64,000 nt of DNA from Pezizomycotina sp. ARF18 (lineage: Eukaryota > Ascomycota): positions 1-64,000 of the forward strand of contig AZLU01000193.1 of NCBI GenBank assembly GCA_002224055.1. Reading direction: 5' to 3'. The position numbers and the translations under genes were made by a program. Shown here one piece after another: positions 11,960 through 23,830 of the stretch. The notes under the pieces are model-generated. The model was not told the origin of the DNA, searched no databases, and saw nothing but the letters and a program-made list of their open reading frames with translations. Numbering within the stretch: the stretch's first letter is position 1; each line of letters starts with the position of its first letter.

Positions 11960-12500
11960 TCTTCCGTTTCTTTCTCGTTCTTCTCAATCCTATCGATTTT
12001 CATTATCTTGCGCTGAGCTTTGTTGTTTTGATTGTGGGTATTACGTTTAGCTGGGGAGTAAATCGCTCTGGCTGCGACGCTTGCTCGAGCCGTTAAGTGA
12101 CCTGTAAGTTGGCGCGCTGGACGTTCGAAACCTTTTTAAATATGTTAGAGCTACTTGAGGCCACGTAAAGTGACTGAAAGACAGATCTATATTAATCTCA
12201 GAATCGGACGCAAAGGTCGTTGAAATAACGGTACAAAGACTTCCTTCACGTTCTTACTTCTTTTTTACTTATCTAATCCGTCGCCTTGTGCTAGAAGCTC
12301 GCCATCTGGTTATAGATATCATGTTTGACTAGAGGGAGATCGGTCTGGCTGCGACACATTCCTGATCCGTCAAGGGACCTGGAAGTCGGCGCGCGGAACG
12401 TTTGAAATCTTTTTAAACATATTAGAGCTACTTAAGGCCACGCAAAGTGACTGAGATACAGATCTTATCGATATTAGAATCAGATGGAAACTCGCCGAGG
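11960..12500. repeat. Diverged direct repeat, two units of about 280 bp
   Basis: The stretch at about 12050-12225 is repeated at about 12328-12500. Shared blocks include TCTGGCTGCGAC, GTTAGAGCTACTTGAGGCCA (with small changes) and AAAGTGACTGA. Weaker similarity extends upstream of both. The units differ by many transitions plus small indels. No coding capacity or termini were found. Confidence 0.6.
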
Positions 12501-12509
12501 AGGGGAGAA

Positions 12510-13380
12510 AGAATATCGGGCAATCGACAGTTGCTATTTGAAGCTAGCTTGAGGCCCTTAAAAAAGGACCGAGATGTGCTTGTTAAGTACATAGCTCAAT
12601 GCCCCTGAAAAATATCAAACCACTCAATACATTTATTTGGCTATGATAACAGCGAGACACAAAAACATCAAAAAAATCTTTTTTTTTTTTTTGCTATATG
12701 CACTTCTTCCATTTTCTAATTTCAAGGGTCTACCTACTTTCCTTTTTATTTATCCGAAAACACACGCACGCACACAAAAACATATCCTCTCCCTCTCTCT
12801 CTCTCTCTCTTTCGTCGAGCGGCCTCGCATCGTATACGTCCTAGGAGGCAAGGAAGCCATGAGTCTTCTCCCGACTAGAAAAGAAAGGAAACCAAAACGA
12901 TATCATCTTCAAATAGTTTTTTCCCCTTTCTTTTTGCTATTTAACTAATATCACTAATTGTGTTCGAGGATTCAAGCTTCGATACCGTAGAGCGGACGAA
13001 GAGGCTGCTCGATCTCTTCCTGCCGTCAATTGTCCTTGACGCCGGGCTGGTACCAAGTGGCCACACAAGTCTAAGGGAAGCGGAACGATTTATTCGCGCA
13101 GTGAGGGCCTAGCCGTCGCTAGTTTAGAAATGTTCAAAGACGGAGTGTTCTCTAGTGACTCCAATACATCTCATCAGTGTACGATCTCTCCTACTGGAAA
13201 CTGCTGCAACTGGAGGTTTCACAGGTCCTCATCTCGAATGCGGCTATGTGTTCTAGAAGGTTCGCGCCGTGAACCGTTGCAGGAAAGTGTAACCCTTTGC
13301 CAATTTGTCACACTCGGAATACCCTTCCCGATTCATCTAAACATTCTCCCACTACCCGGCTTATACTAACTCCGGGGTTT
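12510..13380. other. No gene seen; CT microsatellite
   Basis: Holds a short (CT)n tract near 12788-12811 and a 14-base T run near 12680. The GC-richer DNA at 12970-13120 gives no recognisable product. Confidence 0.3.
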
Positions 13381-13439
13381 CTCTAATTTAGATCATTGAG
13401 GTCACTCGGTGTTCAATCATCCGAAGCCCCCCAGCTTCG

Positions 13440-13790
13440 TTCCTCAGTACCGCTAAACACCGCTGAATAACCGCGCGCGCATTCTTCACCCCAAAGTCCT
13501 CGGTCGCTGCTGCGCCGCCTGATAGACTTCGCCGCTTCCCGCCCGAGATCGCTAACAACCCCGTCATCCAGCTCGTCAAGAAGAACTCCGAGATCGCTCC
13601 CCAGGTCCTCACCGAACACGGCAAGGCAAAGAACCCCTACCCCAACGTCGATTCCGGTAGCGGTGTCCTTTTCTACTACTACGGCGTTACGGAGACGCTT
13701 TACATCGCTACTTTCGTGCGTTCGCATTTATACGAGAGGAGAGACCGATGCAAAGAAGACTGTCAAGATCGTGCTGATTCAGAGTGGTTG
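13440..13790 (+). pseudogene. Isolated C-terminal fragment of mitochondrial-type citrate synthase
   Basis: The plus strand reads LIDFAASRP, then after a frame change [40 protein letters not shown] and [14 protein letters not shown]. This is the C-terminal region of fungal citrate synthase, whose counterpart has [20 protein letters not shown] and LTEHGK-KNP-PNVD. After LY the family sequence (the YTVTFGVSRA stretch) is lost. The preceding 400 residues, with the catalytic His and Asp, are absent from the DNA upstream. It is therefore a detached fragment, not a working enzyme. The functional mitochondrial enzyme condenses acetyl-CoA with oxaloacetate. Confidence 0.75.
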
Positions 13791-13799
13791 CTAGACGAT

Positions 13800-14640
13800 T
13801 TGGCTCATTTAACGTCACTCTTTCTTTCCTTCTTCTACAGCGGCTATACAAACAATCATTCTTCCTCTTATATTTTAATATGAATACAATCGTTGCTCTA
13901 TATTCATGAATTCAAGTAAATTACTGTCCTTCAATATATATTGTGAGATATAAATTTGGTATACTTGTAAATATGTGAATCGCTAAACTTCCTCTGTTGA
14001 AAAGCATCGACAAGGATTTTTTTTAGTTCATATATCCATTTGGAGTTCCTGATAAAAGTTTCGAAACTTTGTCTCTGTATACCGTCCTTGCTACAAATAC
14101 TCATTGAGAATGCAAAAAAAAAAGAAAAAAATTAGCGTACATAAGCTCGAGACATCCCTCGAGGGGAACACAGAAAGCCATCTGTAGTTTTTAGTAATTC
14201 CTGCTTGCATTAATTCAAAACCGAGCCCCACTGCATTTATTTCTGAGATTTATAAATACCACCGAAAGAGTGTCATTCAACGAGTTAGAGTTCCTCTGTA
14301 GCTGTAACTGAAGGCGTTAGTATACATACCCTTTATTTCGGCGTGGAACATGTCAAGGAATAATATCAAGAAGAAATACGGGGACAGGCCATAAAATGTT
14401 AGGATCTTCACCTGCGTTTGCGGCATTTTCCTTAATCATTTCATCTTGCTCTTTCCTTATCCTTTTTCAAAGTTCATTATGTGCTTTTCCATCGAATATG
14501 ATTGGTAATTGAAGTCTTCTCTGTCGATACATGTGGAGAAATAAATAAATAAAATAAAAGGGAAAAAAAAGCGTACTCGACGAAAACCAGCTATTTTCTT
14601 TTTGATTCTGCTCCAGGTTCGTGAAATGGCCACCTCTGAG
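13800..14640. other. No gene seen
   Basis: AT-rich spacer without a motif, repeat or splice pattern that I can support. Confidence 0.4.
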
Positions 14641-14684
14641 TATCACTTTTGCAAAGTTAAAGCCTAAAATCCGAGATAATCCCC

Positions 14685-15117
14685 TCCTTTATTCATCTTG
14701 GGGGGGATTGTGAAAGAGATACCGCACGGTTCGAGCAGGACGTCAAGAGCATTATGTCTAGCATCAGGACAATGGTGGACGACATCAAGCAAGGACCGGA
14801 CAAGACCGACAAATTCCTGTGGATCTGGTGGGAGCGGCTGAAGCATTTTGGTAGGATCACCCACATCTGATACGCCAATACAACTTACCCTAACGCGAAT
14901 TATAATAGGCAAATTTGAAGGGGATGAAGGCTACGACGCGGCCGCGCCCGGACCCGGACCCATCAAGCTCCCACGCTACGAAGAAGGCAGCAGGAAACCG
15001 AAACCGAAACGTCCGCCCCCTGGCGACGATGAAGAGGACAACGATGACGACGACGGTGGCGGTGTTGGCGGTGGAAAGGTGTTCGAGAGGACGGCGAAGA
15101 AGGCGAGGGGGGGTTAG
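14685..15117 (+). CDS. Small gene with acidic low-complexity tail, 3' end
   Basis: The exon reads ERDTARFEQDVKSIMSSIRT, then MVDDIKQGPDKTDKFLWIWW and ERLKHF. It joins across a canonical intron (GTAGGATC at about 14851, CTAAC branch, ATAATAG acceptor at about 14909) in frame to GKFEGDEGYDAAAPGPGPIK. The tail is basic/Pro-rich (RKPKPKRPPPGDD), then a run of Asp and Gly, ending KVFERTAKKARGG at 15117. The splice restores the frame exactly, which supports a real gene. A 7-base G run at 14700 may hide an indel at the 5' side; the start was not found. The family is unknown and the tail suggests a nuclear protein. Confidence 0.5.
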
Positions 15118-15254
15118 AAATTCCTTCCTCGTATGCCTTTGTATTATAGAAAATGGCTGAGGGTCTTGTGGGAAAAGGTGTGGTTTTTGTTTCTTGAAGG
15201 GGTTTTCTTTTAATAATAAAGTCTTTTTTACGCACTACTTCGATCCAAAAAGTT

Positions 15255-15259
15255 TTATT

Positions 15260-15322
<63 letters not shown>
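15255..15322. repeat. (ATT)n microsatellite, about 18 units
   Basis: Near-perfect ATT/TTA repeat following three TTTA units. Confidence 0.95.
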
Positions 15323-15619
15323 TAATAATGAACTTCTGTCGCACGTTCACGTCCTGCAGCATCCCATTTACGTTTTCCCATCGTATCTGTGGCGCAGGAA
15401 TTGAATCAGCCAAGTCACAGAATGAGAGCTAACACCCTAAAGCAGCGTTTACCTCCATTAGATTGGTCACTGATATGACATCGGATCAATCAATCCTATC
15501 GAAGATCGTGTTACACAGAGAGGCACCATGGACACAACGAAAACGCTCCTTCCTTTTGCGGACGAAATTTTAAAAAGGTCCAGAGTTTTATTCCGGTACC
15601 CGCTGACGGATTTCGGGGT

Positions 15620-17000
15620 TTAAAAACAAGAACCGCCGAAAAAGAATATCGGTACAAAAATACACCTCAAGAGATTTGAGTTTTGAACAAGCCAGTCCGC
15701 CGCTTTGATTCCCAGCCCGATGTTACCACCAGCGGCGACTATTAACATATCCATTTGCCGTAGTTCAAAGCATGACTTGGTACTAAATACTCGGAGGATA
15801 CTAACACAATCTTTATAGTGAAGACGCCAATTTTCCCCCAGCCGACCCTTCTTATCGATCGCAAATCGATAGCCTTCTCCCAACCATGGTTGCCTTAGAA
15901 TTGGTGCTATTTTCTGACGTCGCCGACGAAGTCACAAATGTACGCAGCAGAGATATAAAGGACGTTGCCACTATAGTTCTTCGTAATACTGCTGCAAACC
16001 CGAATAACCTGATCTCGAGAGACGATGCCCACGTCAGTAAGCTTCAGGTGCGAAAAGTTCAATCCATGTAGACCTCGTCATCATCCTCCGAGAGGCAGTT
16101 CAGATAGAGATGTCGTCAGCGAACTCACAACCATGCGCAGCAGAGCCATAAAAGGCACTGTCGTCATAATTCTTTCAGGATACAGCTGCAAACCCGAATA
16201 GCCTGATATTGAAGGGATGGTCCACATCAGTGAGCCTTAGGTGACTCGGGCATATGGCAGTAGGGCGAAAAGCTCTGTCCATGTAGATCTTGTCATCGTC
16301 ATCTGATTTGTAGTTCAGATGAGACTGATGTTCTCCGAGCAACAGCCCTTCACCGTTGACGTCAACATGCTTTAGCGATACTATTCCCTTGCTTTTTGCT
16401 GGTGTCAGTCCCTGCATTGGTAACAGTATATTGCTTATATGAGTATTTGAAGACAGGAGCGGAAGTGCACGACCTCCATCAAGCTGTTGGTTACCTTTGC
16501 ATAGGTGTAACAAGAGTTGCAAATAAGAGTCTGGAACATGTCCACAGGCATCTTGTTCTCGTCGTGGGTAATCGAATAGCGGTCGCGCGAGCAGAACCCA
16601 TGAGAACACAAGAAACAGTCGAACTCGGTTAGGTGAGTAATATCACGTTCAATGATAGTACCAGGGACAACATTGCTGTTCCTGTCGAAAGTAGACCAGT
16701 CGATATGAAAAACCGTAAATTATACCTCTTGGTACAAACAATGACGTGATAAAAGGAATGTAGTCACTCTGGAGAGTGTGGCAAGCCCGTTTAAGGTCCT
16801 CAAGCTCTTGTTCGATGATCTGTGCATATTGGCTCTCGGAAGACCCGCATCGGGCTCTAGAATCAATTTTTTTTTTAATTCCTGTATCAATATATATATT
16901 TTTTTTGAATACGTCGTCGTGAAGTTCGTGATACTCGATTTTGGTGTTGAAATTTTCTTGCCATTTTGTTCGATTTTCTGAGCGCCAAGGCTTTCTGGAG
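15620..17000 (-). CDS. Unrecognised protein with putative zinc-binding cysteines and an internal repeat
   Basis: The minus-strand frames from 17000 to 15620 read as one protein with several frame changes. The N-terminal part has IIEQELEDLKRACHTLQSDY and IPFITSLFVPRGIIYGFSYR. A cysteine cluster, DCFLCSHGFCSRDRYS plus LICNSCY, has a C-x2-C pairing that could hold zinc. Two repeat units of about 65 residues follow, each with LN-x2-S-[DE]DDD-x-[VI]YMD, a later HL[KR]LTDV, then IRVCS, KNY and SAA. The C-terminal part is WLGEGYRFAIDKKGRLGENW and MDMLIVAAGGNIGLGIKAAD. The 5' end overlaps the dispersed repeat at 16985-17100, so the true start may lie inside. No known family is recognised. Confidence 0.45.
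15905..16335. repeat. Imperfect tandem duplication, period about 195 bp
   Basis: The stretch starting GACGTCGCCGACGAAGTCAC near 15915 is repeated as GATGTCGTCAGCGAACTCAC near 16109. Further matches continue through CTGCTGCAAACCCGAATAAC and CAATCCATGTAGACCTCGTC. It encodes the two repeat units of the minus-strand protein. Confidence 0.8.
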
Positions 17001-17100
17001 GATGCCAAGACCCTATTCAAACGTCTGAGAAAGACTGGAAGATTTTTTGTTAGGTTTTGGTTGAACTATAGCAATATAAAGAATGCGCATATTTTGTTAG
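16985..17100 (+). repeat. Dispersed repeat, copy 2
   Basis: Matches the reverse complement of 6500-6615; see that entry. This copy keeps more C and G at the differing positions. Confidence 0.55.
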
Positions 17101-17129
17101 AGATATATAAGAGTATAGTATAGACTGAT

Positions 17130-17990
17130 ATATTAACCTTTTTACAACCACAACACAGCACCCGCCACCTCTTAACGCTCCTCTGAAGGTGAGTAGGGTA
17201 CTATTATCATATAGAGGAATTTTACTCGTTATTGGGGCGGCATAGTTTGAGCCCTTCGAATTTTCTAGGCGGCATATAGGTTTTATAGACTACAGTCTGC
17301 ACCGCTTAGTCATAGAATACGAACTAAAAAAGGTAGCTTTTAAGGAGCACATAATCTACCTCTGCTTGCGAAAGCAATTTTTCACTGGTACAGGATGATG
17401 GCGGCTTCTAGGTCTTGTCGGTTGGTGGTATATATATATATATATAGCTTACTACAAGAATCAATATAGAACAACAATGCGTGCCACACAAAATTTACCT
17501 ATATTTCTATGAAACCTTCCTTCAACTCCCTAGCCATTTCTCATGTTCTATGGACTACCTAAGTTCGGTCTCACCGGCTCCACAAGAAAGAGTTTATATT
17601 TCTCGGGCTCTATTCTATCAATTTTGCGAAGTGACCCTTTGCTTCAAACATGTGATTTCTGAGTTCGATTTTAATCCTGTGCATAGTCCATTTGTATACA
17701 TTTATTGCATTTACTTTTTTTCATAGTCATCGAAGGTTAGGGCGGCGAAAGAAAACTATCTATTGTTAAGTAAATTTTCTAACGGACAAATTTATCAAAC
17801 GTATCAAAGTATGAACCAAAAGTTTTCTGCTCGCCTTATTTTTATTTTTTATTCTTTTCAGAGGGGGATGGTACGAACTGCAACAAATGTCAAAAAAAAA
17901 CTTTTTTTTTTGAAATACTGGAGGATCAAGGGGGAAATGTAGCGGCTGCTTCTAAGTAGGTAACTGTAGATTGTTCGGGTTCGGCGAACC
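17130..17990. other. No gene seen
   Basis: AT-rich spacer with a (TA)n run near 17429-17446 and no supported feature. Confidence 0.35.
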
Positions 17991-17995
17991 CAAAC

Positions 17996-19101
17996 TCAAG
18001 TCTGCCCGCAGCACTTAATAACCCAGAAGTCCCACGTCATAGGCTCATCGCCGACGATGCTGTACATCCATTCGTAAGGCATCCAAAATCGGCCCTGCAT
18101 AAGCTTGTTATCGGTTTTCGTGGGCCATTGCTCGCCCCAAGAATTCTGAACCAGGAACCGCCTCTTGACCGAGTCAAAGCCTACTGCAATCATCACGTGC
18201 CTGAACTGCGTTTTGAGAGTTGGGTCTTTCGGATCCGGCGCATCGTGAAAACGCCTTCGGCATTGATGGTTTCATTAGCCTGCTTCGCGCTATAACCATC
18301 GTAGAACTGAATGCCGAAGATGAACGGAAAACCGTCCGCCAGCGTCTTCTCGAGCAAGGGTATGGAGGCTGATTGCCGTACATGTTCCAATCGGCGTCTG
18401 TCAGATTGCCGCTGGGATCGAGGCCCTTCGGATCGACGATGCGGTAGTACCTGATGTCCTGCGGGATCATGGTGGCCGCCTGCGACCTTGCGAGCGCCCA
18501 GTCTACGGGCTCGCTGGGGTTCGGTTTGACGTCAAGGCCGTCAAAATCATCGTAACGTTATCCGCGGTAGGTATTCCGTAGGGCTCGTAGGGCCAGAGCT
18601 CTTCCTTGCAGACTCCTGGGTGCGGAGGCTGTGGATAGCTGTTCGGATCTTCGTGTTCTCGTTCTTTTTGATAGCGTCGGTGTCAGGCTGTGGAGGTGGA
18701 ACGAGTAAGAAGTCCGCTGGGTCTGGGTTCACGCGGGCGTTGTACCAGAGGAACATCCTCGAGGGCTCAAAATCCGTGTAATTCTCGGGAGAATGCTTGT
18801 TGTGGACGTAGCGAAGAGCGCCGAGCGCCGCGTTAGCAACGCAGCTGTTCATGTCATACTGCTGGTAGACCGGCGGGAGGTTGGGCAGAACATAATAATC
18901 TGGAACCTGCTGAGGTGCAGATTGGATTGTGGCCAATTGACTAGAATTGTAAAGCACATAGTCTGTGGGGCAGTAATGTATCGATGCTGTGTCTTTCCAC
19001 CAGGAGGAGGGAACTGGACCTCTATTTAAGCCCGATGACTCTTGGAACTTCGTTCTAGGAGACTTCTCAAGAGCTACGCACGGTGGCTTCATCTCTTCCA
19101 T
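17996..19101 (-). CDS. Papain-like cysteine peptidase (family C1A), frame-disrupted
   Basis: Starts at ATG 19101 (MEEMKPPCVALEK). The catalytic cysteine region is YQQYDMNSCVANAALGALRY, with Gln and Cys in the usual spacing, followed by FEPSRMFLWYNARV. An IRTAIHSLRTQ helix comes next, then a GFPFIFGIQFYDGYSAKQAN segment. The catalytic histidine lies in RHVMIAVGFDSVKRRFLVQN, which also carries the asparagine (VQNSWGEQW). The order Cys-His-Asn and NSWG define the papain fold, and the propeptide is short. At about 340 residues it resembles the compact C1 peptidases of bacteria and some fungi more than lysosomal cathepsins. At least three frame changes fall between 18180 and 18610. No signal peptide is evident, so the location is uncertain. 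Confidence 0.75.
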
Positions 19102-19109
19102 CACGACTC

Positions 19110-21544
19110 AATATCCATCACGACCAGATCTGAATCCTCTAACACAAGAGCAATATCAACAGTGAGCTCTCGAAGTTGCGCAACTCTGTCATTCATCAAT
19201 TGAGTAAATTGTCATATACGAGGCTTCTGTAAGATCGCCCACGCCCTAACGGCATTATCCTTGTTTCAGTATCACGGAATGGACCGAAGCAAAAGGGTCA
19301 ATACGGTTTGTAAATGTATAAGTCCAACACGTTCACCAGGTTATTCGGAAAATAGACGACAAAAACGTTAAAAAAAAATACCCCCTTATAGGGCTGGCAA
19401 GGAAGAACGACCTAATATTTCGCTATACTTCCAGCCGCATCAATGAAAAGACTCGACAGCGGCGATCTTCCTTGTAGAACAAACGTGAACTAATCGTGGA
19501 ATAGTAAAAGTCGGTGGTATACGGTAGGGCCTTGGATTTTAACAACAACCGCGCCTCGCTCGCAGGACGGCTATGTAACAAGAAAAGGATTCGGTCTTCC
19601 CGAACTCCGGTCGAGCTCCGGCCGCAGCCGCGGAATACCCCTCCGGAGGGAGACGCACAGGCCACACCTGCTAGACACTCATTCCACACACCAAGAATCA
19701 ATATATACTCAGGTAACATATTGAAAATTAAAAATGTAAAAATTCGCATTTCACTATTCTTATCTAGCATTATTAGACTTTTTTACTACTAATAGCGTAA
19801 AGCGAAGTACTTATTAGCAGTACAGTGTCATATACCAACAAGCAGGCTTAGCAGATTTTGAAAAATCTGCCAATTATTATAAAGCGAGCACGGTGCTCCG
19901 GCGAACAATATGGTAGCAGCGTACAGTAATTGCGGCGCAGGGAACATCCAGCGGCTAGTTTGCCTCTCAGCGGCAACAATGACCCCCGGTGACTTCCGAA
20001 AATGCTATTCGGCGCCGGACTAAGGTACAAGGTATCCCGGACCAGTCACAAAAGCCACTGCCTAAGATCTAAAGAACGCTGGGACACACTCAGCCCTACC
20101 GTTAAATTCGCGTATGAACGGCATACGTACCTGTCGGAACCTCAGTCACGGTCCGAACTACTGGATAGCGTTATACGCCTGAATCGGCCCCCTTGTCTTT
20201 TTCTCAAATTATTTATTAGGCCCTCTCCTAAGTCCGGAAGTAGAGCGAAGCCCTAAATTGAAGTATCTTGCACCATGGTGTTATGCGTCATGATAACCCT
20301 TTACTCTCTTTATATAAATATATTGGATGTATCCAATTAATTTTTAAAACTCTCAGCCTTATGCTCCTAAATTCTTCAAGAATAACCGTCGACAATATGT
20401 GAAAAATTACGTCTACTCGTTCGGAATTTTGACCGAACAGGGTCCTTCTGTGCAACGATGTTGGTGTATGTCAGCTCCGTGCCTTGCAGAACGAGATGGA
20501 GCATTTCGCACGCATGTTCGGCAAAGAAGCGTTTTGAGATCAAAATTTACGCGATTGCCTACGAAAAGCTAGCGAACCCGATATCTAATCCAAAGAATTA
20601 CTACTAAAGAAAGTACCCCAAAAAATCTTTTTTTTTTTTTTTACAAAGCATAAATCGTGGAGCTGTACTAATGGGTAGATGACGAGATTTTTGTGGCTGA
20701 AGCTATTTCATTTGCTTGGAAGAACGAGCGCACCGAAAAAGCGGTATATACATATAGAATTCAAATGAATCCTGGTAATAACTTAGCATCTGATATTTCT
20801 GCACAGAGGAAGTAAGTTGCATATTTCTAGCGGCGCTGTTCTAATGATGTCACATTGGGTTTATCTTTGAGCCCGATATCGGTCCCAAGCCGCAGATACG
20901 TACTAGTAATATACGTATTTTCAGCCATACTAGTATGCAAAGAATTACTTCCAATTCTTCAGCTTCAGAATTTCATCAAAGAGGGAAATATTCGGTGACT
21001 CGGTGAGTCAATATTGGTTTATGCCAGCGTGCAGAAGCAACCGGAAATTTTAATGTACGGGTTCGGTCAGGTGCCTTAAGCTGTATCGGCATTCCGCGCA
21101 ATTACCTACATCAAGTTACTTGGCGCCGAATATAGCAAAAAAAAAAAAATACTATGGTAATCCTAGCAGAACCGGGTTTTCTTGTCGCTGAGCAGCTACC
21201 TTCAAGGATTTGAAAAGGAGCCAAATTTATTTCGTTCTTTGCAGGAACTCAATTTCAGAACGCAGAAATAATGGGTTAGCGCTAGCTAATGAGCCTGAGT
21301 AACCACCTTGATATCCAACTTTTCCGCAGAATAGTGCATTCAATTCTAGACTTATATCGAAGCTAGATTTAATTCTGGTTCCGACACCGGCTATGACCCG
21401 ATGTAAAGAACTGCCGCATAAATATTCTTTCATTTTTGGACAACCCAGGCAGTGTCATCCATGATTGCGCGATTTGGCAAGGTACTCAGATCTATTATAG
21501 CAAAAGCGATAGTTCTGCACAGCCGCTCCTGAACTAATCTGCCC

Positions 21545-21577
<33 letters not shown>

Positions 21578-22880
21578 TTATAGCCTGCGAAATCCTTGTG
21601 GCTGGGGTTGCCAGATACCGGAGCTCATCTTTTCATTTTCTAGGCTTTATGCTCCTTCGAACATGGAGGCTGCCCCAGCAGATGTAGCTACCACACGAGA
21701 GGATATTCATTGATTAATGTATGAGTTGTAGACCAAAAGTTATAGATTAAAAGGGAGCACTATGTGCAATGAATTGAGCTTAGATGCTACTCAAATCGCT
21801 CCCGTTAGAATGTCGTCTTCCCCTTTTTCTTTGAAAACGGATACCAATAGCAAAAATTGTGTTTAGAGATCTAATGTCTAAATTAGAAATTCTCCAAGCG
21901 TGGGAACCAAATTTTGAACTTTGAATTCAAACTTGTGTGGAGGATTATTGAGTGTATTCGCAAATAGATGCGCGATCCTCGCATCGTGAGGGAGATTACC
22001 TCGCGGTATGCGCCCGGGTCTCCACGCTCCGCAACTGCACTTGGCGCGATCCGTATAGCTATGAGGGACTTAATGAAATGCGTGTCTGTAGTTAGTAACG
22101 GATGACGATATGCAAACCCCTCTATTTCTTTATTTCAGGTATTTTTCTTCTTTTTCCTGATCTTATCCCTTTTCCAGGATCTTATCCCTTTTCCAATACA
22201 AAGTCTCATCTTGCAGTTCGAGCATTATTTCAGAGTACTTAAATTGACCCCTATTTCCCTTTCCTCCGCTCGAATAAAAAAGTCCCTGGTAGTAAGAGAT
22301 TACGGCCTCTCGGCGCAGTGTTCTCAGTATTAATAACAAAATCCGTTTTTAGAAGACTGGAAATAAATTTGGATAGCCCAGTTTCGGTCGAGAATGAACT
22401 GGATTCGAACAAAGTTCATGAGATCGCCTATGTAACGACAATACTCGAACATGCCACCAAGTATGACGTAGTCGTTGATAGTCAACTGTCCAATTACCGC
22501 TCTCTTCTATGTTCTACCCAACTGCGTCAGATTATCAGAGGCGGGAGCATAGTTTCTATTGTTGGCGCGGCTGAACCCGCGGGATTTCGAATGCTTGTTT
22601 TTCGGCATTTCATTTTCTCTTGTAAGTAGTTCCTGGTAGATGCATAAATAAAGGTTGCATTCCAAAGCCTTCTCCGCCGGATGCTTCGCGATCGGTGGGG
22701 CGTTCAATTTTATGTTTATTCTGGTAATTTGTAACATGCTGTAGATCGCCTACCAATAAGATCACAAAGATTGATAGAGAATTCCAACTTCCCTCCCGGT
22801 AGTAATAGCTCGAGTTATAGAATCCTTAGCATTTCATTTCGTCTGGTTTTCTCATTGGCTACTCGGACTCTTCCTTAAAC
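19110..22880. other. Gene-poor spacer with long poly-T
   Basis: No recognisable gene in 3.7 kb. It contains a 30-base T run (21547-21576), a 16-base T run near 20627-20642, and a short tandem copy of GATCTTATCCCTTTTCC at about 22159-22195. A 103-residue plus-strand frame at 22318-22629 has protein-like composition but no ATG and no motif. Confidence 0.35.
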
Positions 22881-22887
22881 CGTTTCG

Positions 22888-23830
22888 TCATGCGCTCGTA
22901 TAACTACCCTTCCTTTTCTTCTGTACATGTTTCTTCCCTTCATCTTTGCCATATGCATTTGCCTGAAGACCTCGATCTCTATCGGTTGCCTCCTTCAGTC
23001 GCTTCGGGATACCCTTCAAGTTATCTCCCTTCCTCTTCAACGCCGCTGTATCATCCTTCACATTGCCGCCATACTCATAATCCGCCTCTTTCTTCAACCG
23101 CTTCGGCGTATCCTCCACCTCTTCTACCTTTATCTTCTTCCCCATCCCGACCTCGAAGCGGCCGTTATTACCATCCTTCGAATCCTGGTTGTCTGTAGCC
23201 TCATCGGCTCTGAAGATTGTCATAACGGTGGGCATCTGCGGCTTTAGCTTTTCTCTTTTCTTCGTCGCATTCTCGTCGGACATCTTGCTCCAAATTTTCG
23301 AATGAAGAATCCACCGTCTTACCCTCCGGAGGGAAATTAAATATCCGAGCAGTGCTTCGTGGTCCTTGTCAATCTCCTCGTAGTCCACCGACTCACCAGC
23401 TACCCCAATACTAAACGATAGCGGGTACTAAGAGTCCATAGAAAGAAACAAGGGAGAAAACAAGAAACTGTCATTAGCTCTTTTTTGTTTTTACGTATTG
23501 TTCCAATTTTCGAGGGAAAAAAATGCAGGCGGTTCTTACCCCCTGTGACAAATCAGCCGCGACGACGACATCAGCATGCTCAAGTAGATAGCCATGTAGC
23601 TCCCCGGGGTCGTTCCATCGCTCTTTAACCCACGCAATCTTGCTCTTGGTAATGTCAAAATGAATTTGCACTTGAGGTTGTTCGCGGCGTCGAAGAGGAT
23701 GGTGATGCGGAAAAAAGGTTCAAGGTGAGCGACGTCAGCGTTTCTGTATTCGATGGTGACATTCCTGAAGGTGATGAATCTGCCGATTTGGACGGAGAAT
23801 GCTCAGATTTTGGTGTACTTTTACATCATT
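22888..23830 (-). CDS. EYR-family paralogue E, with Lys-rich tail
   Basis: Exon 1 contains RFITFRNVTIEYRNADVAHL and EPFFRITILFDAANNLKCKF, the family core (hydrophobic-EYR, then an FFRI-type strand). After a frame change it reads IHFDITKSKIAWVKERWNDP and VVVAADLSQG. A canonical intron follows (GTAAGA at about 23543; AGCTAATGA branch; acceptor near 23431) at the position also seen in copies A, B and C. Exon 2 opens FSIGVAGESVDYEEI, matching the exon-2 starts of the other copies, and runs through ALLGYLISLRRVRRWILHSK into a basic tail of about 110 residues (DTPKRLKKEADYEYG, KKRKGSYTSA). The tail carries PKRLK and KKRK nuclear-signal-like motifs and is unique to this copy. The start codon is not clear. 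Confidence 0.5.

Noticed and set aside
15255-15322. CRISPR-like periodic repeat
   Set aside because: It is a simple ATT microsatellite, and the window is eukaryotic.
22318-22629. 103-residue plus-strand frame of protein-like composition
   Set aside because: No ATG, no splice signal and no recognisable motif.
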